Shown here one piece after another: positions 19,291 to 27,233 of a stretch of 64,000 nucleotides of DNA. A program made the position numbers and the translations under genes. Each line of letters starts with the position of its first letter. Position 1 is the stretch's first letter. The stretch is taken from contig NZ_NXLY01000009.1 in the NCBI RefSeq assembly GCF_005406225.1, positions 1 through 64,000 on the forward strand, written 5' to 3'. Source of the stretch: Campylobacter taeniopygiae. GTDB lineage: Bacteria; Campylobacterota; Campylobacteria; Campylobacterales; Campylobacteraceae. The notes beneath the pieces were generated by a model. The model was not told the DNA's origin. It was given only the letters and a program-made list of their open reading frames with translations, and ran no database searches.

Positions 19291-20218
19291 AAGAAAACTT
19301 TCTTAACTTTGGATTTAAAATTTGAGAAATTATATCACTTAAAAAACTTAGCAATGTCGCAAAAAGAACACTTAAGAACAATAAAGCCAAAACCACAGGA
19401 AAATCTTTATAAATAATGCTTTGAATCAATAAAAATCCAATCCCACTAAAATTAAAAATATTTTCTACAATATAAGTTCCCATGATGAAATTTAAAGCAG
19501 TAGCTCCAAAATAAGAGATAATCGAACCTAAACAATATTTTAAAACCAAACAATTAATATCACTTTGTTTTAAAGCTCTAGCATAAAGATTTTGTATAAA
19601 AATTTGAGAAAAACACTCATGGATAAGATTTCTTGCTATTCTTAAATATAAAGCCAAATGAGATAAAACAAGAACCAAAATAGGAAAAATAAGATGCTTT
19701 AAACGACTAAAAAAGTCATTTTCAAATTCTATATCACCGATTGATAAAAAATGGCCAAAAAAGCTAAAAATAAATATAAAAATCAATGCGATCACCAAAG
19801 GAGGCAGGGCGAAAAAATTTAATGTTGCAAAAGTAATGATTTTTTCTATAAAACTATTTTTAAAATGATACTCCACAAAAGCCAAAAAAATACTCAAAAA
19901 AAATAAAATACCTAGGGCGCTAAAACTTAAAATCAAAGTATTTAAAAACCTTTCTTTTATAATCTTTAACACCCTTTCTCCGCTTAAAAAAGATATACCA
20001 AAATCCCCTTTTAAAGCCTTAAAAATCCAATTTCTATATTGAATCAATAAGGGCCTATCGAGTCCTAAATTTTTTTCCACTCTTTTAACAAATTCTTTAC
20101 TTTGAGTATTGCTACCATTAGCATAGCTTATATTGGCTTTGCTAAAATGTAACATGATAAAGCATAAAAAGGTACTTAAAAAAGCTACTAAAATACCAAA
20201 AAATAAACGTGAAAGCAC
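19283..20218 (-). CDS. nikY: Nickel ABC importer permease NikY
   Basis: 311 residues, DppB/NikB-type permease with six membrane helices. The N-terminal family motif (NLGLDRPLLIQYRNWIFKAL, then GDFGISFLSG) and the EAA loop (NLYARALKQSD) are recognisable. Its ATG shares one base with the nikZ stop. Confidence 0.9.
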   Translation of the reverse strand: MLSRLFFGILVAFLSTFLCFIMLHFSKANISYANGSNTQSKEFVKRVEKNLGLDRPLLIQYRNWIFKALKGDFGISFLSGERVLKIIKERFLNTLILSFSALGILFFLSIFLAFVEYHFKNSFIEKIITFATLNFFALPPLVIALIFIFIFSFFGHFLSIGDIEFENDFFSRLKHLIFPILVLVLSHLALYLRIARNLIHECFSQIFIQNLYARALKQSDINCLVLKYCLGSIISYFGATALNFIMGTYIVENIFNFSGIGFLLIQSIIYKDFPVVLALLFLSVLFATLLSFLSDIISQILNPKLRKFSFV

Positions 20219-21756
20219 TAGAGCTTAACCCATTCATAAATATTTGAAGTAAAGCCTACACCATGATGACCCAAAATTCTAGACTCAATGCCTTTAATCT
20301 TAGCATCATAAACTAAAGCAAAATCTAAATAAACAAGAAAAATAAAAGGAGGATCATCATATAAGGCATCAATAAATTCTTTATAATATTTTTTGCGTTC
20401 ATTTAGATCAAAAGTATTTCTAGCCCTAAATAAAGAATCATCAACTTTTTTATTATGATAATGCCCAAAATTCCAACCTTGTTCATTTAAATCACTATCT
20501 TGAGAGCTTTCAAAAACTCTAAAAGTATGAAAGTCAGGATCAAAAGGACTCCCCCAGCCAATAACAAAACTATCAGCCTTAGAATAATCAAAACTACCAG
20601 CCGGCTTCGCTACAATCTGCGTTAAAACCCCAATTTTTCTAAATTCACTTTGCAAAATTCCTGCTAAACTTACCCTTAAAGGATCATTGCTCATAGCATA
20701 AATTTGAAATTTCAATTCTTTTCCATTTTTTTGAAAAATTCCATCTTTATTTTTAGTAAAACCAGCATCTAAAAGCAATTTTTCTGCCTTTAACGCATCA
20801 TAATTAAAAGAATTAAAATGTTTAGGATTTGCCCAAGAATTTTGCAAAGGATGAAAAGCAACCATGCCATATCCATGCAAGAGATTTTTCACTATACTTT
20901 CTCTATCTACGGCATAATTTAACGCTTTTCTTACTCTTACATCTTTTAAAAATTCATTATTTAAATTAAACATTAAAGCTCTATAATCAACCGATTTTTC
21001 TCTTAAAATCTTAAATTTTGGATTATTTTTAAAGATATTTAATAAAGAATTGTCAATCAAAGCAGCATCTATAGTGCCATTTTTAAGTTCCATGCTCGCA
21101 ATTAAAGGATCAAAAATATGCTTTATGATTAATTTTGGAGTTTTAACCTTAGCTCGATAAAATTTATCATTAGCTTCTAATTTTACATATTCTCCTTTTT
21201 TCCACTCAACAAATTTATAAGCTCCTGTTCCTATGGGATGTTCATTAAAAGAAGCTGTATTTAGATCTTTATTTTCAAGCAAATGTTTTGGCAGTATTCC
21301 TATACTTAAAGCATCCAAAAAAGCCGGATAAGGTTCAAAAAGCGTAATTTTTATGTGATAAGGATTGATTATTTCTATTTTTTTTACATTGTCAAAATTA
21401 ACATACAATGGAGAATTATTTTTCGAATTTTTAAAAGCATCTATACTGAATTTAACATCTTGGGCGCTAAATTTTACTCCATCATGCCACAAAACATCAT
21501 CCCTTAAAAAAATATCATAAACTAAACCATTTTTACTGATTTTCCAAGACTTTGCTAAATCCGGCTTTAAATTCATATCCTGATCAAAATAAACAAGTCC
21601 TGAAAAAATAAGATTAATAAGCACATCATGATCTTCACTATACGCAGGATTTATCCTTGAAATTTCATTTTCCACTGCGATGATTAAAGTATCTTTTGGA
21701 ATCTTTGCTTGTAAATTCACAAACAAAACTAAGATAAAAATCCAAAATCTAAACAT
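20218..21756 (-). CDS. nikZ: Periplasmic nickel-binding protein NikZ
   Basis: 512 residues. A Sec signal peptide (about residues 1-17) ends without a lipobox Cys, so the protein is probably soluble in the periplasm. The body is a cluster C solute-binding protein (DppA/NikA-like: INPAYSEDHDVLINLIFSGL, DVLWHDGVKFSAQDVKFS). It is the first gene of nikZYXWV with its own ribosome site (AAGGAAA). Sequence alone cannot separate nickel from peptide binding; nickel is taken from work on the C. jejuni homologue. Confidence 0.87.
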   Translation of the reverse strand: MFRFWIFILVLFVNLQAKIPKDTLIIAVENEISRINPAYSEDHDVLINLIFSGLVYFDQDMNLKPDLAKSWKISKNGLVYDIFLRDDVLWHDGVKFSAQDVKFSIDAFKNSKNNSPLYVNFDNVKKIEIINPYHIKITLFEPYPAFLDALSIGILPKHLLENKDLNTASFNEHPIGTGAYKFVEWKKGEYVKLEANDKFYRAKVKTPKLIIKHIFDPLIASMELKNGTIDAALIDNSLLNIFKNNPKFKILREKSVDYRALMFNLNNEFLKDVRVRKALNYAVDRESIVKNLLHGYGMVAFHPLQNSWANPKHFNSFNYDALKAEKLLLDAGFTKNKDGIFQKNGKELKFQIYAMSNDPLRVSLAGILQSEFRKIGVLTQIVAKPAGSFDYSKADSFVIGWGSPFDPDFHTFRVFESSQDSDLNEQGWNFGHYHNKKVDDSLFRARNTFDLNERKKYYKEFIDALYDDPPFIFLVYLDFALVYDAKIKGIESRILGHHGVGFTSNIYEWVKL

Positions 21757-21777
21757 CTTTTTCCTTAAAAATTGTAT

Positions 21778-21826
21778 TTATTTAATTATAAAATAAAACC
21801 AAACAAGCCACAAGCCCCTAGAGGGG
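21778..21826 (-). promoter_or_regulatory. nikZ promoter with adjacent GC-rich inverted repeat
   Basis: On the minus strand TTGTGG (21813-21808), a 17-base spacer and TATAAT (21790-21785) form a well-spaced promoter, giving a start near 21778 and a leader of about 22 bases. Directly upstream of the -35 lies CCCCTAGAGGGG (21815-21826 on the plus strand), arms of five bases, the most GC-rich stretch of a very AT-rich gap. Its centre falls near -42, so it looks like a regulator site rather than part of the transcript. Nickel-responsive control is a guess. Confidence 0.55.
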
Positions 21827-21959
21827 ATAAATCAATATAAAATTTTTACATTACAAAATTTAAATATTTATAAAAACTAAAATAAATATAAATATTGGTT
21901 AAATATCAAAATTATACAAGCAAACCTCTATTTTAAGATATTTTTAGTCTTAATTTTAC

Positions 21960-22012
21960 TTGAATTTTATATTTTTTTGGAATATAATGATTAAATATTT
22001 TGTAACAAAATA
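21960..22012 (+). promoter_or_regulatory. dms operon promoter with palindromic operator
   Basis: TTGAAT (21960-21965), a 17-base spacer and TATAAT (21983-21988) make a good sigma70-type promoter. Immediately downstream, overlapping the expected start site, is a perfect 17-base palindrome TATTTTGT-A-ACAAAATA (21996-22012). This is the classic placement for a repressor site. AAGGAG follows and then the dmsA ATG at 22026. No binding protein is identifiable. Confidence 0.6.
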
Positions 22013-22025
22013 CAAAGGAGCATAC

Positions 22026-24394
22026 ATGCAGCAAAATCGTAGAGATTTTTTAAAATGGAGTTCTTTATTTGGTGGTTTAGCTTTAACCCCTATGCAGTTA
22101 AGTTCGAATTTATTAAAAACCTCGCCCATAGTAACAAAATGGGCAGGATGTAATGTAAATTGTGGAACAAAATGTCCTATTAAGGTTCATACTCAAGATG
22201 GGGTTGTAAAATACGTTAGCACGGACAATGAAGGAGAAGATGAGTTTGACACACGTCAAGCTAGAGCTTGTGTTAGAGGAAGAAGTTCAAGATATAAGGT
22301 TTATAATGCCAATCGACTTAAAAGGCCTTTAAAAAGAGTAGGTAAAAGAGGAGAAGGTAAATTTATGCCTATTTCTTGGGAACAAGCTTTCGATGAAATC
22401 GCTTCAAAAATGAAAGAGGTAAAAGAAAAATACGGAAATGAAGCATTTTTATCACTTATTCTACTGGCTCCTACGGCTCCTTGCTTGGAAATTGTTACGG
22501 ATCTTTATCTCCTTTTGCAAGACTCTTAAGTTTGTATGGAGGTTATCTAAATTATTATAATTCTTACTCAACAGCACAAATTACAAATGCAATGAATTAT
22601 TTTTATGGAGGATCTCCTGCAAGCGATATCGCGACTCTACGTTCTGCAAAACTCGCTATCTTTTTTGGTGCTAATCATGTAGAAACGAGAATGGGCGGAG
22701 GCGGCATAGGCTATGCTTATCATAAAGCTTTAGAAGAAAGTGGTTGTAAGATTATCCATATTGATCCAAGATATAATGATTCTTGTATAGGGCATTGTGA
22801 TGAATGGATTCCAATAGCTCCTGGAACGGACGCGGCTTTAATTGCAGCTTTAGCCTATGTGATGATTAAAGAAAATTTACTAGATAGGAAATTTCTTGAT
22901 ACTTACACTATAGGTTTTAGCGAAAATACCCTACCAAGTGATGCGCCTAAAAATTCAAGTTATGAAAGTTATGTTTTAGGAACTTATGATGGTATAGAAA
23001 AAACTCCCGAGTGGGCGAGCAAAATCACAAAAATTCCATCTCGTCGCATCACTCAACTTGCAAGAGAAATCGCTTTAACCAAACCTTGTTTTATCGAACA
23101 AGGCTGGGGAGTGCAAAGACATTCTAATGGGGAGCAAAATGCAAGAGCTATTGCAACTTTAGCTTGCATGATAGGAAGTATAGGCATAGAAGGAGGTAAT
23201 ACAGGTTGTCGCACCGGAACAAGTGTCTATTATGATTTGATGACTATACCTTCTGAAAATCCTATTAAAGACTCTATACCTTGTTTCTTATATACCGATG
23301 CTATTTATCGCGGTAAAGAAATGACTGATCTTAGTGATGGGGTGCGTGGAACAAAACAGCTTAAACAAAATATCAAATTTATTTTTAATATATCTGGCAA
23401 TTGTCTAACCAATCAGCACAGCACCACCAAAGAAGTCGATCGCATTTTAAGTGATGAAAGTTTGTGTGAATGCATTGTTGATATCAATGTTACAAGAACA
23501 CCCTCTAATAATTATGCTGATTATATTTTACCTGATGCTACAACTTTAGAACAAGAAGACTTTATTCTTCCTAGCGCAGGATATTATAGCAATAGGCCTT
23601 ATATTATCTATTGTCAAAAAGCCATAGAGCCCGTGGGTGAGGCAAAACCTATTTATGAAATGTGTATCGAACTTGCCAAAAGATTAGGTATAGAACAAGA
23701 ATTTAGTGAAGGAAAAACTCAAAAAGACTGGTTAAAATATCTTTATGAAGAAAGTATGAAAAAAAATCCACTCTTGCCAAGTTTTGAAGAAATGTGCGAA
23801 AAAGGACTTGTAAAATTTGATCCGGTTAAACCTGTTGTCGCACTTGAAGATTTTATAAAAGATCCTATCAATCATCCTTTAAAAACCCCAAGCGGTAAAA
23901 TCGAAATTTATAGTAATGAACTTGCAAAAATGCAAAAAACTTGGAAATTAAGAGAGGGACAACAAATCGTTCCTATTCCTGTGTTTGAAAGTCAAAGAGA
24001 AGGCATACTTGATCCTTTAAAAGAAAAATATCCTTTACAATTTTATGGATATCACTACAAAGGAAGGACTCATTCTAGTTTTTGGGAAATTCCACAAATT
24101 AGAGAAACAAACCCTCAAGAAATTTGGATCAATCCTATTGATGCACAAGCAAGAGGTATTAAAACAGGAGATGTGATCCAAGTTAGAAATGACTTAGGTA
24201 TTATCCAAGGAATGGCCAAAGTAACACCAAAAATCATACCAGGTTGTGCAGTCACTCCTCAAGGAGCGTGGGCTAAATATGAAAATGGTATCGATGTAGG
24301 AACTTGCGTTAATTCTTTAGCTAGTATAGTGCCAACTGCTATTTCAAAAGGCAATGGACAACATTCTATTTTAGTAGAAATTGCAAAAGTTTAA
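22026..24394 (+). pseudogene. dmsA: dmsA-type molybdoenzyme catalytic subunit, frameshifted
   Basis: Two overlapping frames together encode one protein of about 789 residues, the normal length for DmsA. ATG 22026 follows AAGGAG and begins a twin-arginine signal (RRDFLKW), then a C-x3-C-x3-C plus distal Cys [4Fe-4S] motif. Near 22452-22457 the frame breaks: adding one T restores SLYSTGSYGSLLGNCYG. The second frame runs to 24394 with the family YSTAQI segment that carries the presumed Mo-ligand Ser and with the C-terminal molybdopterin-binding domain. As read, the first frame ends at 22529 and no active enzyme would be made. A sequencing error or a real, perhaps reversible, mutation both fit. 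In C. jejuni 81-176 a dms locus lies at this place, whereas NCTC 11168 has an unrelated oxidoreductase. Confidence 0.85.
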
Positions 24395-24404
24395 GGAGTG
24401 TAAA

Positions 24405-25064
24405 ATGAATTTAGAAGAAAACTCACAATTTGGTTTTATGCTTGATCAAAGCAAATGCGTAGGCTGTAGAACTTGTTCTTTATCTTGTAAAGATTATAAA
24501 AATATGCCCGTTGGGGTAAATTTTCGCCGTGTTTTTGAAACAGAGGGTGGTAATTGGACTTGCAAAGAAGAAGATGGGAGTGTAGAACAAAACGTTTTTG
24601 CTTATTATACTTCTATATCTTGCAATCACTGCTCTGATCCAGCTTGTCTTAAAGCTTGTCCAACAGGTGCAACTATGAAGGTAAAATGGGGTATAGTGAA
24701 GGTTGAAGATAGTATGTGTATAGGATGTAAAGCCTGTGCTATGGCTTGTCCTTATGGCGCTCCACAATTTAATCACGAAAGTGGGCACATGAGTAAATGC
24801 GATGGTTGCTATGATAGACTCAAAGAAGGAAAAAATCCAATTTGTGTGGATTCTTGTCCTTTTAGAGCCTTAAAGGCTGGAGATATCGCTAAATTAAGAG
24901 AAAAACATGGAAATTTAGCTTCCATCACTCCTTTGCCTGATGCAAGTATCACGCATCCAAATTTATGTATAGTGCCTGAAAAACATAGCTTACCTTCAGG
25001 AAATAAAAGCGCAATCTTTCATTTGCCACAAAATTATCAAGGAGTAAAAAATGACATCCTTTAA
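24405..25064 (+). CDS. dmsB: DmsB-type four-cluster ferredoxin subunit
   Basis: 219 residues from ATG 24405 (AAGGAG at 24393-24398), preferred over an upstream in-frame TTG. Four Cys clusters typical of the DmsB/PhsB family are visible: CVGCRTCSLSCK, CNHCSDPACLKACPTGA, CIGCKACAMACPYGAP, and CDGCYDRL with CVDSCPFRAL. It passes electrons from the membrane anchor to the catalytic subunit. It lies 10 bases after dmsA and overlaps dmsC by 14. Confidence 0.92.
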   Translation: MNLEENSQFGFMLDQSKCVGCRTCSLSCKDYKNMPVGVNFRRVFETEGGNWTCKEEDGSVEQNVFAYYTSISCNHCSDPACLKACPTGATMKVKWGIVKVEDSMCIGCKACAMACPYGAPQFNHESGHMSKCDGCYDRLKEGKNPICVDSCPFRALKAGDIAKLREKHGNLASITPLPDASITHPNLCIVPEKHSLPSGNKSAIFHLPQNYQGVKNDIL

Positions 25065-25917
25065 TCATATTTTTAGCGAAATGCCTTTAGTGCTTTTTAC
25101 CATACTCGCACAAGCCTTTATCGGGCTTAGCTTTGTCTATGCTCCTGCTTTTTTAAATGGCTATAAAAATTTTACTCATTTAAAATCTTTTGGGCTTTTT
25201 TTAGGTATAGCTATGATCGTAGCTTTTATACCTTCTTTTTTTCACTTAAATGACATAACACATATTTTTAATGTTCTTAACCGACTTGGATTTTTTTATG
25301 CTAATAATCAATGGTATGTAGGTTGGATGAATAATGAAATTTTATTCTCTTCTCTTGTTTGTGTTTTTGGCTTTTTACTTTATTTTAAAAATAAAAAATG
25401 GGTCTTTTTTCTAACATTGCTATGCGGAATTTTAGGAATTTTCTTTATGAGTGGCGCTTATGGTTCTATGCAAAAAAGTGTGCCGACTTGGAATTTTAAA
25501 ATCACTTTGCTTTATTTTTTTGCTAGTGCGATTTTTTTGGGTTCTATTCTTTATTATTGTTTCTTTGAAGAAGGTGAACACGAAAGAAAAATGTCTTTTT
25601 TTGCAGGGCTTATTGGTATAGGATTATTAAGTACGGCTATTGTTTTACAAACCTTGCACGTAGGACAAACTTGGATTATGGGACTTGTCAATCCTTTTGA
25701 GCTTTTAGGGGGAACTTATATTTGGTTTATAGGATCATCTTTTGCATTTTTGGGATTGAGCATCACTTGTTGGTATTTAAATAACTATCTTTATGAAAAA
25801 TTCCAAAGTAAATTTTTTACCTATTTTGCTCTATTGTGTGCTTTTATAGGAGTGTTTATCACTAGAATGCTATTTTATGGTCTAATAAGCACACAAATTA
25901 TGCTAGGACACTCTTAA
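25051..25917 (+). CDS. dmsC: DmsC-type membrane anchor
   Basis: 288 residues with eight predicted membrane helices, the size and layout of DmsC quinol-oxidising anchors (early MPLVLFTILAQAFIGLSF). It would take electrons from menaquinol. Its stop shares one base with the start of the chaperone gene. Confidence 0.88.
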   Translation: MTSFNHIFSEMPLVLFTILAQAFIGLSFVYAPAFLNGYKNFTHLKSFGLFLGIAMIVAFIPSFFHLNDITHIFNVLNRLGFFYANNQWYVGWMNNEILFSSLVCVFGFLLYFKNKKWVFFLTLLCGILGIFFMSGAYGSMQKSVPTWNFKITLLYFFASAIFLGSILYYCFFEEGEHERKMSFFAGLIGIGLLSTAIVLQTLHVGQTWIMGLVNPFELLGGTYIWFIGSSFAFLGLSITCWYLNNYLYEKFQSKFFTYFALLCAFIGVFITRMLFYGLISTQIMLGHS

Positions 25918-26468
25918 TGAAACATCTAGTAATAGATATTTTCATTACTTTTTTAAAAAATCCACCTAAACAAGATTTGCTAGAGAAAATTCAAAAAGAA
26001 CAACTCTGGCAAAGGTGGTTTTTAAAAAATGAAAATCCTTTACAAAAAGAAGCTTTAAGGCTACTAAGTCATTCTAAAGAAGATGAAAAGGCAATAGGAT
26101 ATGATTTTACTTGTCTTTTTTTAAGCGATATTGATTTTGTCGAAGCTCCGCCTTATGCTTCTTTTTATCTTGATAAAGATAAAGAAATTTACTCAAGTAA
26201 TTCTGAAAAAGTCAAAAATATCTTTTTAAAATACAATTTTTTAAATTTTTTAGAAAATGAACCTCAAGATAGCTTGATTAATGAACTTTTATTTATCAAA
26301 GAATTGCTAAAAAATGATGACAAAAAAACCTTGAAAGAATTTTTAGAAAAAGAGTTTTTCACTTGGTTTAATACTTGGAACGATGACTTGGAAAAAGCAG
26401 CAAAAAGCGATTTTTATAGAGGTTTAGCTATGCTTATGGGAGATTTTTTTAATGATTTGAAAAATTAA
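25917..26468 (+). CDS. dmsD: TorD/DmsD-family assembly chaperone
   Basis: 183 residues, all-helical. The family motif of a Tyr/Leu/Phe strand and a Pro/Ser/Tyr loop is seen at about residues 60-85 (YDFTCLFL and PPYASFY). Such chaperones bind twin-arginine signals and help load molybdopterin cofactor. Position as the last dms gene supports the assignment. Its stop codon lies inside the NssR-type box of cgb. Confidence 0.82.
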   Translation: MKHLVIDIFITFLKNPPKQDLLEKIQKEQLWQRWFLKNENPLQKEALRLLSHSKEDEKAIGYDFTCLFLSDIDFVEAPPYASFYLDKDKEIYSSNSEKVKNIFLKYNFLNFLENEPQDSLINELLFIKELLKNDDKKTLKEFLEKEFFTWFNTWNDDLEKAAKSDFYRGLAMLMGDFFNDLKN

Positions 26469-26506
26469 CATAGGTTATTTTTTTATCCTTTGATTTTATA
26501 TATAAT
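26465..26506 (+). promoter_or_regulatory. cgb promoter with NssR-type box
   Basis: TTAAC-N4-GTTAT at 26465-26478 matches 9 of 10 defined positions of the TTAAC-N4-GTTAA site bound by NssR, the Crp/Fnr-family nitrosative-stress activator of cgb in C. jejuni. TATAAT lies at 26501-26506, so the box is centred near -41, the usual position for activation by this family. AAGGA precedes the cgb ATG. The box overlaps the last codons of the upstream chaperone gene. Confidence 0.7.
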
Positions 26507-26540
26507 TGCCTTGCTATCAAAAATATATCGAAGGAAAAAT

Positions 26541-26960
26541 ATGACTCAAGAACAAATTCAAATCATTAAAGATTGTGTCCCTATTTTACAAAAAAATGGA
26601 GAGGATTTAACAAAAGAATTTTATAAAATTATGTTTAATGATTATCCTGAGGTCAAGCCTATGTTTAATATGGAAAAACAAATTTCAGGAGAGCAGCCAA
26701 AAGCTTTAGCGATGGCAATTTTAATCGCGGCCAAAAATATAGATGATTTAGAAAAAATGAGGTCTTTTGTTGATAAAGTCGCTATAACTCATGTAAATTT
26801 AGGAGTTAAAGAAGAACATTATCCTATAGTTGGTGCTTGTCTTTTAAAAGCCATAAAAAATCTTTTAAATCCAGATGAAACCACTCTTAAAGCTTGGGAA
26901 GTTGCTTATAATAAAATAGCTAAATTTTATATCGATATAGAACAAAATAATTCTATATAA
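26541..26960 (+). CDS. cgb: Single-domain haemoglobin Cgb (nitric oxide defence)
   Basis: 139 residues from ATG 26541, the first with a ribosome site (AAGGA); an upstream in-frame start would add an unlikely extension. It is a three-over-three globin without the reductase domain of flavohaemoglobins. Visible are Tyr28 in FYKIMF (B10 position), Gln52 in GEQPKAL (E7 region), and His84 in AITHVNLG as proximal F8 ligand. The C. jejuni protein detoxifies NO as a dioxygenase. The last residues (QNNSI) look divergent from the remembered C. jejuni C-terminus, though the length is the same. Confidence 0.95.
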   Translation: MTQEQIQIIKDCVPILQKNGEDLTKEFYKIMFNDYPEVKPMFNMEKQISGEQPKALAMAILIAAKNIDDLEKMRSFVDKVAITHVNLGVKEEHYPIVGACLLKAIKNLLNPDETTLKAWEVAYNKIAKFYIDIEQNNSI

Positions 26961-26969
26961 TAAAATCAT

Positions 26970-27009
26970 TATTTGCTTAAATTATAGATATTAAAAATTT
27001 AAGCAAATA
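26970..27009. terminator. Perfect 13-bp inverted repeat downstream of cgb
   Basis: Arms TATTTGCTTAAAT (26970-26982) and ATTTAAGCAAATA (26997-27009) are fully complementary around a 14-base loop, starting 10 bases after the cgb stop. No strong T-run follows on either strand, so it is a weak terminator or an mRNA 3' stabilising structure. The rest of the gap to 27233 is AT-rich and holds nothing else I can recognise. Confidence 0.4.
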
Positions 27010-27233
27010 GGCAAAACTGTATTTAAACAATATTGCTAAATTAAAAGCCAAATGAAATTGAAAAATGTAATAAAAAGTCAAATTATGAAAAATAAATCGT
27101 CAAATTAATTTTTTTAAAGATTAGCAAATCAATTAAATTTTTATATACAAAACCTTAACTAGTTTTACAATTTCAATTTTTAAATTCTACAAAAAAGTAT
27201 TTTGTTATTTAAATTTAAAATTATCGTAAAATT

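Noticed and set aside
21757-22025. Riboswitch in the nikZ-dms gap
   Set aside because: The predicted nikZ leader is only about 22 bases, and the GC-rich repeat lies upstream of the promoter elements, so it is unlikely to be in the transcript.
24480-24788. Minus-strand frame of 102 codons in dmsB
   Set aside because: Opposite the Cys-rich clusters of dmsB, which fix the plus-strand reading.
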